DNA from: Colius striatus
Lineage: Eukaryota; Chordata; Aves; Coliiformes; Coliidae
Reading direction: 5' to 3'
Assembly: GCF_028858725.1 (NCBI RefSeq)
Contig: NC_084774.1
Location: 7,972,001-8,036,000, forward strand
Length of the DNA: 64,000 bases
Part shown: positions 46,101 through 58,600 of the stretch, one piece after another
Layout of the letters: each line of letters opens with the position of its first letter
How positions within the stretch are numbered: the stretch's first letter is position 1
Program-made: the position numbers and the translations under genes
Notes under the pieces: model-generated
Databases searched by the model: none
Seen by the model: only the letters and a program-made list of their open reading frames with translations
What the model was told of the DNA's origin: nothing

Positions 46101-49100
46101 GAAGATGTTTTCTATAAAATGTGTGCAGAGGTAGTAAATCAAGCAAAGTTCTTCTCTGTTTTCCTTGTCACCAGCCCACTGATAATAGCCAAGTTTTAGA
46201 GGTTTTATTGTCTTCTTTGAAAGAAACAGGTCAGGCGTATCTTGGGAGAAATGTTGAGGTGTCTGCTTTTTAGATTGCTCTTTGTTAAAAGAAAGTAGGT
46301 ATAGTGCTGCAGGGTACCTGGAAGATTGCTGCACTACCTTCCACAACAGCTGATGCTTGTATTTCTTCCACACTTTTGCTGGGCCCAAAGCTCGTTAACA
46401 ATGTTTGAATGGGAAATGATCTCTTGTTTAGCTTTTCCAAGCTCATGTCTGTAATGGAAAGTTTGCCAAAGTCAAGCTGACCTCTGTCCAATTGCAGCTT
46501 TAAAAACATAGTTCTTGTGTTTGCCTCTGGATTGGGAAGCTCCACCTGCAGCAGTGGGTTCCTGCTCCTGCTGGTGCTTGTTCTGGGTTTCCTTGACCTG
46601 CTGAAGCCAGCTGGGTGCATTTGTCTTGCTGAGATGTAAATGCAAGGCCTCAGCTGGATGATTGGCCAGTTTTGGGATTCAAATCTCTGTGTGTGAGCAT
46701 TGTTCCTTCAGCTTTTTGTACTTATGGAGGTGGCAGCTGTAGCATAAGCGTAGGCAGACCTGAACAGTTGTCAGTGGGGCTGCTGCAGAGCTGACAGTTA
46801 TCCCATCCGTGGTGGCTTGTGGTGCTTCACACTTCAGAGTTCTGAGGGATTATAAATCAATCAGGCTGGTTCAGGAAATAAGACTGTGACAAGGGGCATG
46901 TTTTCCTCCAGATGTTTTCCTGTTTAACCTGCAACACAAAAGTTGTTTAATTAATTAGACAAACATAGTGACGGATTTACTTGGTGATTCCTTTGCTTCC
47001 TCTGAGGTTTTAGAGCAAGATCATTAATGTCTCCTGATTATGTCTGTCAGGATGTTTCAGTAGGGCTTATTGATTTTTATTATTTATCAACCCTCTCGTT
47101 CTTCCTCCATCTTCCTTTTTTCAGACTTCTTGCTTATCTTTTCCTTTCCTGTGCCCCTGGTGATTTAGGTGGACGGACAGGTTGTGGCCTTGTTAGTCCA
47201 GAATTTGGAGCGCCTGGATGAAAGTGTGAAGGAGGAAGCTGATGGTGTCCACAACACACTGGGTAAGTGGCTGTTGCACAGCCTCTCACTTCTTCCTGTG
47301 TTTTGTGCAAGGGTATGAGTGGGTTATCCCTCCCATTCGTTTCCTTCCTACCTCCTTTCCCCTCAAACTGCCAGCACTGCAGTAGAGGACCTAGTGCAGC
47401 CTTTGTTCCAGCACGGCTTTAAGCCACAGTGAAGCCTCATCCCTTGAGCCATTGTTTGTGGTGTGAGTCCTGGTGAGGTGTCTCCTCCCAAAGTGCTTAT
47501 TGTAGAGAGGTGCTCACCCATGGCTGACCATGCACTGCTCCAGGAGGAGTGCTCCACTGCCCATGTATTTACCTTGTGCTCACCTGAGAGCTCTGTTTGC
47601 TCCATTGTGAGAGCTGTTTGGGTCTTACAATATATTTAACTTCCAGGCCACAAAACATTTGCATTTTGTAGAAATATGCCATTACCTCTCTGGGCCCCAG
47701 TCCTTGTGCAGCACAGTAACTGCTTTGGGGTGTGTTGCTGTTACTAGCAGTTAGACTGTCATCCACTCCTTTCAGTCATCCAAGATCATAATATCCCGAG
47801 GACTGGAAGAATGAGAAAGACAGGAAACATGCATTTGGGCATTTTTACTGCTGCTGCTGTTGCTTTAGTGCAGTGAGAATCTCTTGTGGAGTAACTGTGG
47901 AGGTATCTGAGGTGCCTTCCAGCAGGAGCTGGTGTCACATTGAGGATGGACTGTGTGGGCAGCATAGAAACCGAGGGGCTGTTGGTACACCTGAGCTTTA
48001 GTATCACTCAGTAAAAAGCTGGTTTGGCAAGTAAGGTGTAACTTTGAGAAGAACATTGCAGCTCTAGGAAGGACCTGGCAGAGCAGTGTTGGTGCAAGCC
48101 TGAGCTGAACTGCAGGCAGGGAAACACGTCTGTTTTCTGCATCTTTTCTTCTCAGCAATCATTGAGAACATGGCAGAGTTCCGGCCAGAGATGTGCACAG
48201 AGGCGGCGCAGCAGGGCCTCATGCAGTGGTTGCTCAAGAGGCTGAAGGTGAGCTTGTTTTCCTGTTGTCATTTGGGAGTTATCACAGTAAAAGCTGACAG
48301 GCCACTGGTCTGTAAGCTCGCCTGCTTGGGACAACATTGAAGAAACAATCACAGAAATACTCTGTGTCAGCTTTCTAAGTGTGCAGGTACACACTCATGT
48401 GCACCTCATACACTTGCTAGCAGAAGTGGCCTATGATTTCTCACTACAGGTAGTAACGTAAATATTCCTTTTGCTTAAAACTAAAGAGTGAAGTTGGTGT
48501 TGTCCCAGGCAGGTGTGTGCTGCTGCCTGCCTTGGGAGTGCTCTGGCAGCTGAAAGGCTTGGAAAAGCAAAAAAATCACAACTTGCTTGGTGCCACAGAA
48601 AATGAATGTTCAAGGCATTCAAAACTTGATGCTGACTGTGTGTTTTCTTAGCCCTGGTGTGTGTAACCTTGGGATTGGGCACTGTGATCAGACAGTGCTT
48701 TTTCTCTCTTACTGCTGTTGTGGGGAGCTACATGTGAGCGAAACCCTTGAATCTCTCCTCCTGACAGATGTGGTTAGGTTTTACCCAGATGTTGAGATGC
48801 TGGTTTGAGTGGTGTGCTGCTGGAGAGTGTGTGTGGGATGAGGATTGTGTCTAGGCATTGGTAAGGACAGCTGGCATCCAGGACAGTATGATTTGCAGTT
48901 TTCTGGCTACATTTCGGGTTGCATTTGTATTCTGACTGTCAGAACTGCCTCGGAAAGCTTAGGTGGAGAGCTTAATAGCTCCTTTCTCCAAACATAAGCA
49001 GGGTTTGATGACGTTGTGTGCAGCCTCAAGAGAACAGTGTTGTTTCCTAACACTTGCCATGGGGCAGCAGCTGGTAGCCAGCAGAGCTGCACAGCTCTGA

Positions 49101-52100
49101 GCACCAGCCACCTTCCCCCTCGTGCAACTGATTGGAGATGCTTCATGGTTGCTATAAGTACTGTCATGTACAGAGCAGTTGGGGATCATCTGGAGTGAAA
49201 AGCTTTATCTAAAGTCAATACTTCGTGGCATTTGGAATCTTCCTGCTGTTCATGGCTTTGCCTTGTGTGGTGCCTGTGTGTGGTGACCTTCTCTTCGGTG
49301 CAGGTCGGGATAATGGGCCCTGTGTGGCCGGTGCACTCAGTCACGCTGCAGGGAGTCGGGCGTTGGGGAAGGCATTGTGGGTGACAAATGGCATGTTGTA
49401 AGCCTAGAAGTAATTGCTTAATTTTTATTTTTTTCCCAGTCAAAAGCAGTGGAACACAAATAGCTGCTAACAGATGAGTTTTAGAGTGGCTTTGCTGATT
49501 TTATGAGTTCCTTCAGCAAACCAATTTGCATTATTACCTGACCAGTGAACGTTTGGTCTGTTTCTGTAGATGAAGCAGCTTTGTCAGCAGGCAAAAGCAT
49601 TGGAGCCAGTTCAGAATTCCACTTCAGGGAGGTGGTTTTCTTTCTTCAAATTCAGCATTTTGGTTCTGTTATGATTTTAACACCTATTTGAGTATGGAGG
49701 GAATGTATGAAATGAAAGTTATGTGACTGTGCAGGCTAAACCCACCTGGTGTTCTTCTGATTGTGACATTGTGACCCTCACAGGAGTCTCTGGCAGTTAC
49801 TGTTTAATGTTACTGCCATGTATTACCTGAGATGTGGTTGCTGCTGACAGGTGCAGACTTTCAGAGTAGGGACAAGCCCCGCGCACTCACACAGTGTCAT
49901 GAAAGATTTATCGCAGGAAAGAGTCTGTGTTGCAAACAGCTGGAGGCTGATCTTGGGGATTTTGAGCCCTTTTGACCAAACCTACTCATGTAGGGCAGTG
50001 TGAGGAGCCAAGCTGAATTTCTACGTGGGTGTGCATGAGCACACACCCCCCGAAGCAGAGGGAATCCCTGCTGCTGTCATGGAGGTGTGCTGCAAAAATG
50101 ACTGCCCTTGGTATTTTGGCTGAAGTGTTGCTTCTGAGTTCTGTGATTTGATAAATGTGTTCTTCATACCAATGGAATGCAGAGACCTATGCCCTGATGA
50201 GGCTCCTGTTCCTTCTTCACCAACAGGCAAAGATGCCTTTTGATGCCAACAAGCTGTACTGCAGTGAGGTGCTGGCTATTTTGCTCCAGAATAACGATGG
50301 TGAGACATGCCTCTGGTATCGATATTCTGTTAGGGTAGGATCCAGGCTGCTTTCAGATCACAACAGCATCTTCTGCCTTCAGCTTCCCTTTGCTTGTGCT
50401 CTCTCTCCTGCTCATGTGCTCTCTCGCATACACATGCACCCTCTCTTTCTCTGCAGCTTTTGTACTCTGTCAAGCCATATTGATTTTGTTCGCTGATGTA
50501 TCAGTGTTAGATGGCTGTAAAATCTGACAGTTAGCTTCATTTTCCTCTCTCTTTTCCCCCTTCCCCCCACCTCCGTCTAGACAACAGAGAATTGCTGGGG
50601 GAGCTGGATGGGATCGATGTGCTGCTTCAGCAGTTATCTGTGAGTAATTCACATACACCCTCTGTGCGTCAGGACACTGGCGGGCTGGTGTGGGGAGCTG
50701 GAAGTGATTCTGGGTGTAGCAGCCTGTAGATACTGAAGCACAACAGTGCTTTAAATTTAGTTGTGGCATGGTGCCCAGTAGCTTCCGTGCAAGTGTGTCA
50801 TGGTAACTGAGGTTAGTCCCTGGTGTAAAGGTGTTAACATTTGTTACAGTTGCATGACAGGGCTGGAATTTGGCCCTCTTCAGCATTCTCCACCCCGAGT
50901 ACTGGGCTGCATTGTTTGAGCCTAGGTTTGAGCTAGCTGAAGGTGTAATGTGTTCATAGCTCACTTTTGTTTCTTAGGTGGGACTGTCAGCAGGGCTCTC
51001 TGGTACACGCTGTGCCAAGGAGCTCTCTGGTAAGGAGCTTATCCACGTGCTTCTGACTTGGCCAGTGGGTGAATTTACCTTTGGAGGCCCTGTACTGTCT
51101 TTAAGTCATGGATTAGACTGCTGCAGGTTTGTTGGTCTGCAGTCAGGGCAGTACAAAGGGCAGCAGAGTTAGAAGAGCCAATGATGTGTGTGATTGCTGG
51201 CCGATGTGTATCGGACACTGAAGGCTGGTGATGTAACAACACTGGCCCAAACTGGGCCCTCCATATTGGGGTAACTTTGCTTTCTTTGTTGTGCAGGTGT
51301 TTAAACGACACAACCCTAGTACAACAGAAGAACAGGAAATGATGGAGAACCTGTTTGACTCCCTTTGCTCCTGCCTAATGCTCAGCTCCAATCGTGATCG
51401 CTTCCTGAAGGGCGAAGGTCTACAGCTGATGAATCTGATGCTTAGGTACCCAGAGGACTCTGTGCTTTGCTTGCCTGCTTTTGATGTGCCAGCACATTTT
51501 GGCTAGATATTTGCCTTTTTTCATTTACAGTGTTTCCATGTTAGCATGTTTGTTTGCCTTCTCTTTCTTTTTTCCCAGCATGTAAGTTGGACTTTCTCAG
51601 CCATATAAGCTCCACTCCTTGTCTTCAGCCTTGTTTCCTCAGAACTGGGGTTACTACAATAGCTACTGCAATGTAACAGTGGCAGACACCCAGATGAAAG
51701 GATGTTGTAGGTCAGGCCACTAATTCTCTAAGGATTTAAGAGATCCCCACAAGGGTAAGAGACAACCTTGGGGTGTCTCTAGGAAAAGCATTTTTCCTTC
51801 GTTCCCCAGTTCAAGCTTCATTGTGTTGGTACCCTTTGAGCTGGTGGATTCTTGTGGATGTTGATACAAACATGTCTTTTGTAAAATGGGCACAAGTATG
51901 TGTTTCTTCTTGTCACACTGTGAGTCTCAAGGGCTTCAGTGTTCTCTTAATTTCTACTTCCTAGTACTTAGGCTGGTCCTGAGTGGTGTCTTGTCCCTGG
52001 GGACTGGGCACAGTGGACTGTGCCTGGGCTGCCCTGGTTCCCTGGCTGCTGCAGATGCCAGGGGGTGATGTGTTCCTGCAGTGCATGGCTGGGCAATGTG

Positions 52101-55100
52101 CAGCAGCAGGGAACTGAATAAATAACCACTGTGGATTATTCAAATAGGAACACAGGCTTTTCTTGAGGCTAATTAAAGAAGAGCTCTAAAACTAAGAACG
52201 AGGGAAGCCTCCCTCTGCCTTGAGTACTAAGCTGCTAAGCTAGCCTTGCAGAACTAATTGCTTGGAGTTCTCATGCCATGTGGGTAGGGCTCAGTGTTTG
52301 GATTTTTAATAGCTTTTCCTCTGCTTTTGGACTCTACTGTTTACACTCCTATCTGTACCAGGATCCCAACTGGAAAATTGTGACAAGAGGAAGATTTCTC
52401 CCTGGCTGCATCCCCCCCCTTGCTGCCAGTTGTTGTGGAGGGTTTAGGAGCACATTTCTGTAGCTTTCAAACCAAGAGAGCAGAGTGTCTGAGAACTGAC
52501 ACTGCAAGGATTTGGGTTGTTTGCTTGTGGGTTTTTTACATATTTTAATATCCAGAAGTTACTAAATGTCTGTTAATCCTGTTAGCTGCCCTTGGACAGT
52601 ACTGCTTTGGTACCTGCAGGCTGGCATTGTGAAAGGGGAGTGACCCTTGGTAGCTGTGATCTAGAGAGCTGCATGGGAATATTGCACTTCTGTGTCTTCT
52701 TGATACCTCCATGATAAACAGCAAATCACAGAACTGCCCTTTGGTTGTGATTGACCACCTTGCCCATAAGCGAGGCAGAAGATTTCTCTGTGCTGTCGGA
52801 GTCCTCTGAGGACTGGAGGGAGAGGTGTTATTTTTCCTTTTTACTTTGGAGGTGGTTAATCACTGCACCACAGCCTGTGCAGATGAAAGCACAAATAAGC
52901 AAAGGTGAGAGTTTATTGACATGATGTGAGATAGATAAGCTGTGTGAGAATAAAGATATCAGGCTTGAATCTCCATTACTGTCTTGGAGAATGTGGCATT
53001 CTGTATCTAGTGCTATGCAGTACATCTGGCCAGGTCATTCTGTTAGCAGTGATTGTGCACACACACCTTCAGAGAAGCACAACATCCTTCAGCTGAGCAT
53101 TTAACACGCTCAGGAGATTGCTGCAGGCAGTAACGAAGACAGGACTGAGTTCTGTTATGATGAGCCTTAAGTTGTATGGCCAGCAGCAAAAGGTGGTGTA
53201 TTGTGTGGACTTGTCTATGGGGAGGCAGTAGTAACACCCAGAAGTGAGCACAGCGTGGTTGCTCTGCTTCATGTGTGTGCCCATAGCAAGCTGTGTCCTG
53301 GGCTTTCTGTTGTTGTCTTGGACTTGCAGTTGGCCCCTGGGAGTGGAGCTTCAGCAAGTATGTGGGAGGAGAGCACAGGGGCTGGGAGAAGACCAAGCTG
53401 AGAAGGATGGAGCCCATGACAGCAGAAAGGAAGCAGGATGAGAGCACAGGTGTCTACAGTGGTATGATCTGCATCCGCAGCGATGGAGGCTCGTTTATTT
53501 AATGGACTGTCTGCATTACAAACAAGGTGTTTGGTTGAGGTGGTAGCCATGAGTGCAAAGTTTATAAATGTCACCACTGAATTCAATTATTTTTTTGGAG
53601 GCATTTTTAGTGCACAGTCCCTCAGCCTTGCCTCAGTAACCTAAATGCAGTTTACCTTACAAAGCCAAAAGAGAGAAAAATGGGCTTGTAATGTCAGTCC
53701 CCTCACACATGCTGACAGGAAGCTTATTGCTTTTGCTGTAAAACTGTGTTAAGGTTTGGAGGAGTTGCAGCCACCTGGTTCCCAGGGGAGGTGTCAAGAA
53801 GATCCTCTGTTGCATAGGAAAAGTGATGTGTGGCTTTCCCAGTTATTAACTGAAGTGGTGTGTGTGTGTGCACATAGACAAATGCAGCAGAGGGAGCTTA
53901 TGGAGGTGTGCATCATTTGGGCAACTGTGACTTTCCCTTCTGCAGCTATTCAGGGGCTGTTTTTGACCCTCAAAAAACCATTTTCTCCTGTACAGCAAAA
54001 GCAAGGTGAAAATGGACAACTCTGGCTCCTCAAAGCTTGACTATAGCTATGTCGGGGTCTGGTTTTATGATTATGTTTTCTTGTCCTGCTGTTCCTAATG
54101 ACCCCATGAAAACTCAGACTGTCTCTTTACTAAATCTTCTGGTTAATTAAACAGAACCATTTTATGCAGCACTTCTCCAGCAAATCTACTGTCCTGCTTT
54201 TGCTGGTACTTTGGAAAGTAAGAGATTGGTGTTGCACTAACATGGAAAGTCCAAATAATGTTGGCATCTCTCTTCTTTTTCAAATAATAAAGGTACCAAA
54301 AGAGTTCTCTCAGGTATTAAAAGTAGGAAAACAATGGTTAATAAATAAAGTTGTAATTCAGAGTTCCCTGTGAAGACTGAGGTCACTCCCTGTTTGGTGG
54401 TACTCACGTCTGCTTGTCTTTGAATTAGTGCTCAGCTAAAAGTTACCTCCATAAGCACAGATGAGACTAAGATAAACTGCTTGCCCTCCAGCAGGATAAA
54501 TATTTCAAATAAAATCAACTCTAGACAGTCCAGTCAAGCAGCTATTGATCTCTAAAAGCCTGAACTTAAACCCAATGAATATTCCAGAGATCAGCTCTGT
54601 GCAGCCTTCCTAAATGCTGATCAATATGCAATTACTTCCCCTGAAAACATTTCTTGCATTGTCTGGCCTAAGAAGTACTTTATTTTTAGCTCCCTGTAGA
54701 GGGGAGGTGGGGGTGCTGAGCCACCCTCCTGTGCTGGGGGAGGTAGGGCTGCGCTGGGCAAAGGGACTTTGTTCCAGGCTGGGTGTTAATATCTGAGTTT
54801 TGAGGCTGCATGTTGTTAGGGGTTCATGGAATTCAGTCTCTGAAGGGAAGGCATTTTCCACAGCTCTTTAGAGGTTGGGCTTTGAGAAGGCCTGGAGGAG
54901 AAGGCCACGCTGATGGCTGTGAGTCAGGGCTGGCTGCATGGGCACAGGCTGGTCCCACGCTGCAGGGCAGCACCTCCACCGGGGAAGGAGCAGGGGGCTG
55001 AACGACATCAGGAGTTTGATCTCCATAGGTCCTTACTCCATGTCCTCCGTGATAATATCTGAACACTGTGTGGTAATGCAGAGCAACTAGTGTGTGTCTG

Positions 55101-56242
55101 AGGAGAACTGTTCTCTCCTTGTCTCTCCAGGGGAAGAGCAAAGCTTGTTCCTGGGGGGATTTGTTTTCAGATGTGCATGTAGCTATGTATTTGTTGGAGA
55201 ATACATTCTCTTAGAGAAGATAAAATCAGAGATTGCCATGCACTTGGGATGGAGAGAGGTGAGGCTTGTGACCATCCTGCCCCAGGGTGAATGTGCCTGG
55301 GGGATTGCTGGGAGCTCACATTAGCCCCTGCTGGCATTTGCCTGGCCTTTGGGTTTTATGGGCTGCATTAGCAACTGCTTTTTCAGTTCAGGCTTCACAG
55401 GGTGTTTCATGTTTTCCCTGGATCAATTGTAAATTCCTCTTTCCGGTTTGAAAGGTGCAGGGTGTTTTGGGGACCATTTTCAGACCATCAATGTGAGTTA
55501 CCAGCAGCAGCATTCTGAATGTGTGTTAAATCAGAATAGCCCAGAATCTCTCTGCATCCTTCCAAACATGATTTCTGGGGATGAGGTTTTCTTCCTTACA
55601 GCTACCACAAGCTATGCTTACCAAACTTGCTCCTTTATTAAACTGAGTTATTGCTAGATCTAAATCCTGATCTTTTTGGTGTGACAGTACCTTGTGTACC
55701 CAGCCCTGTCTCCCCAGCTGTTTTGTGCTAGTGCTTGTAAGATGGGGAAGAAATAACTTGAAAGGAAACAATAAAGTAAAAGCACAACATAAAATAAAAT
55801 AGAAAATAAAAATAAATAAAGGGCATTAAAAGAGAAATAACCAAGAGAGTTTTCTCATCCAGCTTTGGGAACAGCACCTCTCGAGGTAGTGTTTTGTCTC
55901 CTTGAGGAAAACGTTGCCTAGAGCTTCTGCTCAGACTCTTCAGGCTTCCATGTCACCTTTTCATGCTTCCATTTCACTCTTTCCATGCTGTCCCTTCAAA
56001 GCAGCGTGGTCCAAATCTCCTCATGTCCCTGCAGAGTTTAACTTGCCTTTCTTTTCACAGAGAGAAGAAGATTTCTCGCAGCAGTGCCCTGAAGGTGCTG
56101 GACCACGCCATGATTGGGCCGGAGGGCACAGACAACTGTCACAAGTTTGTTGACATTCTTGGGCTGAGAACCATCTTCCCTCTCTTCATGAAGTCACCCA
56201 AAAAGATAAAGAAGGTTGGAACAACTGAAAAAGAACATGAAG
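31092..56242 (+). CDS. CTNNBL1: CTNNBL1, catenin beta-like 1, coding exons 1-11 (3' part off window)
   Basis: Eleven coding exons join in one frame to about 405 residues of a protein that has roughly 563 in human, nearly identical to the human sequence as I recall it. It starts MDVGELLSYQ, carries a KRPRDEEEEE nuclear-localisation/acidic segment (residues 16-25) and a second acidic run near 68-75, then the ARM-like helical repeats (EKRSYKNQELRIKFPDNPEK onward). The remaining C-terminal exons, expected to begin with EHVCSILASLL, are not in the window. CTNNBL1 is a nuclear armadillo-type protein that binds NLS-like segments of CDC5L and other splicing factors within the PRP19 spliceosomal complex; in mammals it also binds AID. 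Introns: 1, 31122-36984; 2, 37174-39416; 3, 39524-40728; 4, 40869-44836 (U12); 5, 44935-47168; 6, 47263-48155; 7, 48248-50226; 8, 50300-50580; 9, 50640-51296; 10, 51446-56060; 11, 56243 to beyond the window. Confidence 0.97.
31122..36984 (+). other. CTNNBL1: CTNNBL1 intron 1
   Basis: 5.9 kb of unique-looking sequence after the CpG-rich first exon. No second gene, RNA gene or clear repeat was recognised. Confidence 0.6.
36985..37173 (+). CDS. CTNNBL1: CTNNBL1 coding exon 2
   Basis: Residues 11-73, beginning PNRGTKRPRD. Contains the basic nuclear-localisation signal and glutamate runs. Acceptor TTCAG, donor GTAAAT, phase 0-0. Confidence 0.95.
38270..38700 (+). mobile_element. Probable old CR1 LINE fragment in CTNNBL1 intron 2
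   Basis: The stretch ACTCTTGATTTAATCCTGAC, GCAGGACACACAACTTG and AAGTCATGAAA resembles the avian CR1 endonuclease region, which typically reads TTGATTTAGTCCT followed by a GGATCTGGTCCAAGA-like segment. It is diverged; the limits are approximate. Confidence 0.45.
39417..39523 (+). CDS. CTNNBL1: CTNNBL1 coding exon 3
   Basis: Residues 74-109, EEPLDESSVKKMILTFEKRS onward to DNPE plus two bases. This is the start of the folded helical domain. Donor GTAAGA, phase 2. Confidence 0.95.
40729..40868 (+). CDS. CTNNBL1: CTNNBL1 coding exon 4
   Basis: Residues 109-156, from KFMESELDLNDIIQEMHV to GHDNT plus one base of the Asp codon. Its downstream junction is ACACAG|ATATCCTT, an AT-AC U12-type donor rather than GT. 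The phase (1) and the encoded Asp are kept only if this site is used. Confidence 0.93.
40869..44836 (+). other. CTNNBL1: U12-type AT-AC intron 4 of CTNNBL1
   Basis: The 5' end is ATATCCTTC, a perfect match to the minor-spliceosome consensus. The 3' end is ...TAGCAC with a branch site TCCTTAAC at 44820-44827, 9-16 nt before the exon. Splicing AT...AC restores DNTDVSIAVVDLLQ, identical to human as recalled; no GT-AG choice here does so. It probably contains an old CR1-like fragment at about 43060-43620. Confidence 0.92.
43060..43620 (-). mobile_element. Probable old CR1-like fragment in CTNNBL1 intron 4
   Basis: Phrases such as CAGGACTTTGCATTTGCTGA, ACTTTGTGAGGTTCCTGTTG and CAGTCTTTCCTCATCCGTTG resemble dispersed avian repeat sequence. 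Family, strand and limits are uncertain. Confidence 0.35.
44837..44934 (+). CDS. CTNNBL1: CTNNBL1 coding exon 5
   Basis: Residues 156-188, completing Asp then VSIAVVDLLQELTDIDTL and EGAEVLIDAL. Starts after an AC acceptor; ends at CTA|GTAAGT, phase 0. Confidence 0.95.
47169..47262 (+). CDS. CTNNBL1: CTNNBL1 coding exon 6
   Basis: Residues 189-220, VDGQVVALLVQNLERLDESV through DGVHNTL. Acceptor TTTAG, donor GTAAGT, phase 0 to 1. Confidence 0.95.
48156..48247 (+). CDS. CTNNBL1: CTNNBL1 coding exon 7
   Basis: Residues 220-250, AIIENMAEFRPEMCTEAAQQ then GLMQWLLKRLK. Acceptor TTCTCAG, donor GTGAGC. Confidence 0.95.
50227..50299 (+). CDS. CTNNBL1: CTNNBL1 coding exon 8
   Basis: Residues 251-275, AKMPFDANKLYCSEVLAILL then QNND. 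Acceptor CAACAG, donor GTGAGA, phase 0 to 1. Confidence 0.95.
50581..50639 (+). CDS. CTNNBL1: CTNNBL1 coding exon 9
   Basis: Residues 275-294, DNRELLGELDGIDVLLQQLS. Only 281 bp after exon 8, the shortest intron of the gene. Long pyrimidine tract before the TAG acceptor; donor GTGAGT. Confidence 0.95.
51297..51445 (+). CDS. CTNNBL1: CTNNBL1 coding exon 10
   Basis: Residues 295-344, VFKRHNPSTTEEQEMMENLF through GLQLMNLML plus AG. The donor is AG|GTACCC, unusually weak for a U2 site, but the reading continues correctly into exon 11. Confidence 0.94.
51446..56060 (+). other. CTNNBL1: CTNNBL1 intron 10
   Basis: 4.6 kb, bounded by a weak GTACCC donor and a strong TTTTCACAG acceptor. An A-rich low-complexity tract lies at about 55765-55840. 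No other element was recognised. Confidence 0.6.
55765..55840. repeat. A-rich low-complexity tract
   Basis: Repeated AAATAAA/AAAATA units without a LINE body recognisable beside them. Confidence 0.7.
56061..56242 (+). CDS. CTNNBL1: CTNNBL1 coding exon 11
   Basis: Residues 344-405, REKKISRSSALKVLDHAMIG through VGTTEKEHE plus one base. Acceptor TTTTCACAG, donor GTAGGT. Last coding exon found in this window. Confidence 0.95.
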
Positions 56243-58440
56243 GTAGGTGTGCTTCCAGGTCCTCCTCACTGTCACAGAGGGGGGAGAGTGGAAGAGAAGT
56301 GTCTGAAGAGTCCCTGCAAGGAGGAGGGGATGGCACGTGAGGTTTTCCAGGGCTGCCCTGCAGGTCCCTGCCCCCGGGCCAGCTGCCCATGACACGCTTG
56401 CTCTGCATGTTTGGGTATTGGCAGCTCCTGCCGATTCCGTTTCATGTGCTGTTAATAAGTTATTTTACTCCTGTAGGGCCTGTTGTTTGAAGCTCTGACT
56501 CTTTGATGCAAAACTCTTTTGAGAAGAGTAATGAGGCAACTACAAATGTCACCTCAAAAGCAGTGTTTTCGTGGCTCTGAGCGGTGAAGTGTGGCTCGAT
56601 GAACATCAGACACTGCAGAATAAACTGCATGCTTTTCAAGTTGCTTTTTCTCTTTTTTTTCCCCTTTACCCTTGTTTTTTTCCCCTCTCCCATGGAAAGC
56701 TCTGCTTTCACAGAATTCTGCTATGCAGTATTACTGCAGGACCTTATGCTGAGCTGAATCTAGGGTGAGCTCCTCCTGCTTCTGGTGACACCACCTTTTC
56801 CATTTGGTTGACAATTGACTATGTCTTGGAAGAAACTTTACTGCTGCTGATGCTTGATGTTTTGTGCCAGTTCATTGCTCATCTCTGATCTATAAAGGGT
56901 GGATATTGTCAAAAGCTGAAGAGGTGTGAGTGGTCTCAGGCTTGTGTAGTGCCGATCCTTAACTCTTGCAGCAAGCCAAAGGAAACAGCACCAAAATGGC
57001 AAACCCAAGTACCCTGCTCTAGTGCTGTCCTTGCAACTCAGGTGGAACCAGATGTCCTGCTGTTTTCCAACACAAAGGCAGGAAGGTGCTGCCTCCTGCA
57101 GCCTCACCAGCAGGAGCTGCAGGGCTCTCAGGGGCTGCTGGGGGGGGCTCCTGCTGCTCCTGACGCGGGTGGCAGAAGGGCTCGGGCAGCAGCTCACTCG
57201 CAGGCTGCCAGCTCTGCTGCACCTTCTGCCCTGCACTGTGTCACTTATCTCAGGTGGATAGGTGGTGGTGGGGAAGACATGCTGCTGTGTGTTCTGGGTT
57301 GGTGTCATAAAATTGTGAAGGGTGCAGTTGAGCTTAGATGATGGATTTAGGGGCTGTTTTAAAATCTCCATTTGCAGCATGGAACTAAGGTTGTTTAGTT
57401 CTTCATCCTGAGAGGAAGCTCGAGCTGGAGTGTGAGCATCTGAGTAGAGATCTGGGTCTGTGGCTCATGTCATTGCCTTAATTTTTCAGTTTCGGAAGAG
57501 TGACTTAATCTCTGTCTCATCTGCTTCGACTTGAGACTGCAGATGACCTCTGTGTGCAGTCTTGGCATCTGTGAGGATTAGGTAGCAGTCTGGGAAGCCC
57601 TAACAGGGTCAGTTCCTAACTAGTTCTGTGATAGGAAAAAAAGCAAATCTGCCCTCAGGAGAATGGAGTGAAGTGAGCAAACAGGCTTGGGATCATGCCT
57701 CCATCTCGTTAATATTCAGGAGAGGGGGAGGATGTTAAGATGAGTCTGGAAGTCAGCTTTATTATAATAAACTCTCCCTAAAAGGCTGTGGTAACAAGCC
57801 CAATTTTCTTTGGTTTGCATCACTGGGCAGGTGAGTTACTGAATTTCTGACGCTGGGAGTTAATTGAGCTGTTTAACAGAGTTCCCCTGGTGCCTGTCAC
57901 AGCCGTTGTCCTGACACATGTATAAGCAGCACAGTCTATGTTTTCACTTTGCCCGATGCTGCAGCAGCAGTACAGTGATGGCTCTGTGCTCGGGGGCACT
58001 GCTGGCCCGTGGTGGGCTCTGGGCTGAGCAGGAGTGCTGCAAAGGCTCCGTGGTGCTGGGCCTGGCACGACTGCCACTCTGTGCTACTTTGCTCCAGGAA
58101 CACAATTCCTTCTGCCTATCCCATTGTTTAAGTATCAGAAAGACTTGCTGATGTTTAGCCTTGTCATCTTCCCGCGTGAAAGCTTCACCCTGTGTTCGAA
58201 CTGTTTAAAAAGAAATGTATGAAAAATGAATGAGGATGATCCTTTTCTGCTGGGAGAGCGTTTGTGTGTGTGTCAGAGCGTTTTTCTGTGAAGGATTAAC
58301 TGGACTGGCTTTGTAGCAGAGGCATCAGCAGTTACTAAGAAGCAGTTCTGAGGCTGAGCCAACGCAGTCAGGGGCTGCCATGGAAGCTGTGGCAGGACAG
58401 ACACTGATGGTTACCCTGTAAATGTGAAATTGTTAATGGG

Positions 58441-58600
58441 CTATTGGCCCTGGAGCCTCAAGACAAGGCCAGCCCTGTGGCTATTGGCCCTGGAGCCTCA
58501 AGACAAGGCCAGCCCTGTGGCTATTGGCCCTGGAGCCTCAAGACAAGGCCAGCCCTGTGGCTATTGACCCTGAAGCCTAGTGACAACACCAGCCCTGTTA
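58441..58600. repeat. 40-bp minisatellite, four copies
   Basis: Units at 58441, 58481 and 58521 are identical (CTATTGGCCCTGGAGCCTCA then 20 more bases); the unit at 58561 is diverged at about ten positions. Confidence 0.95.
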
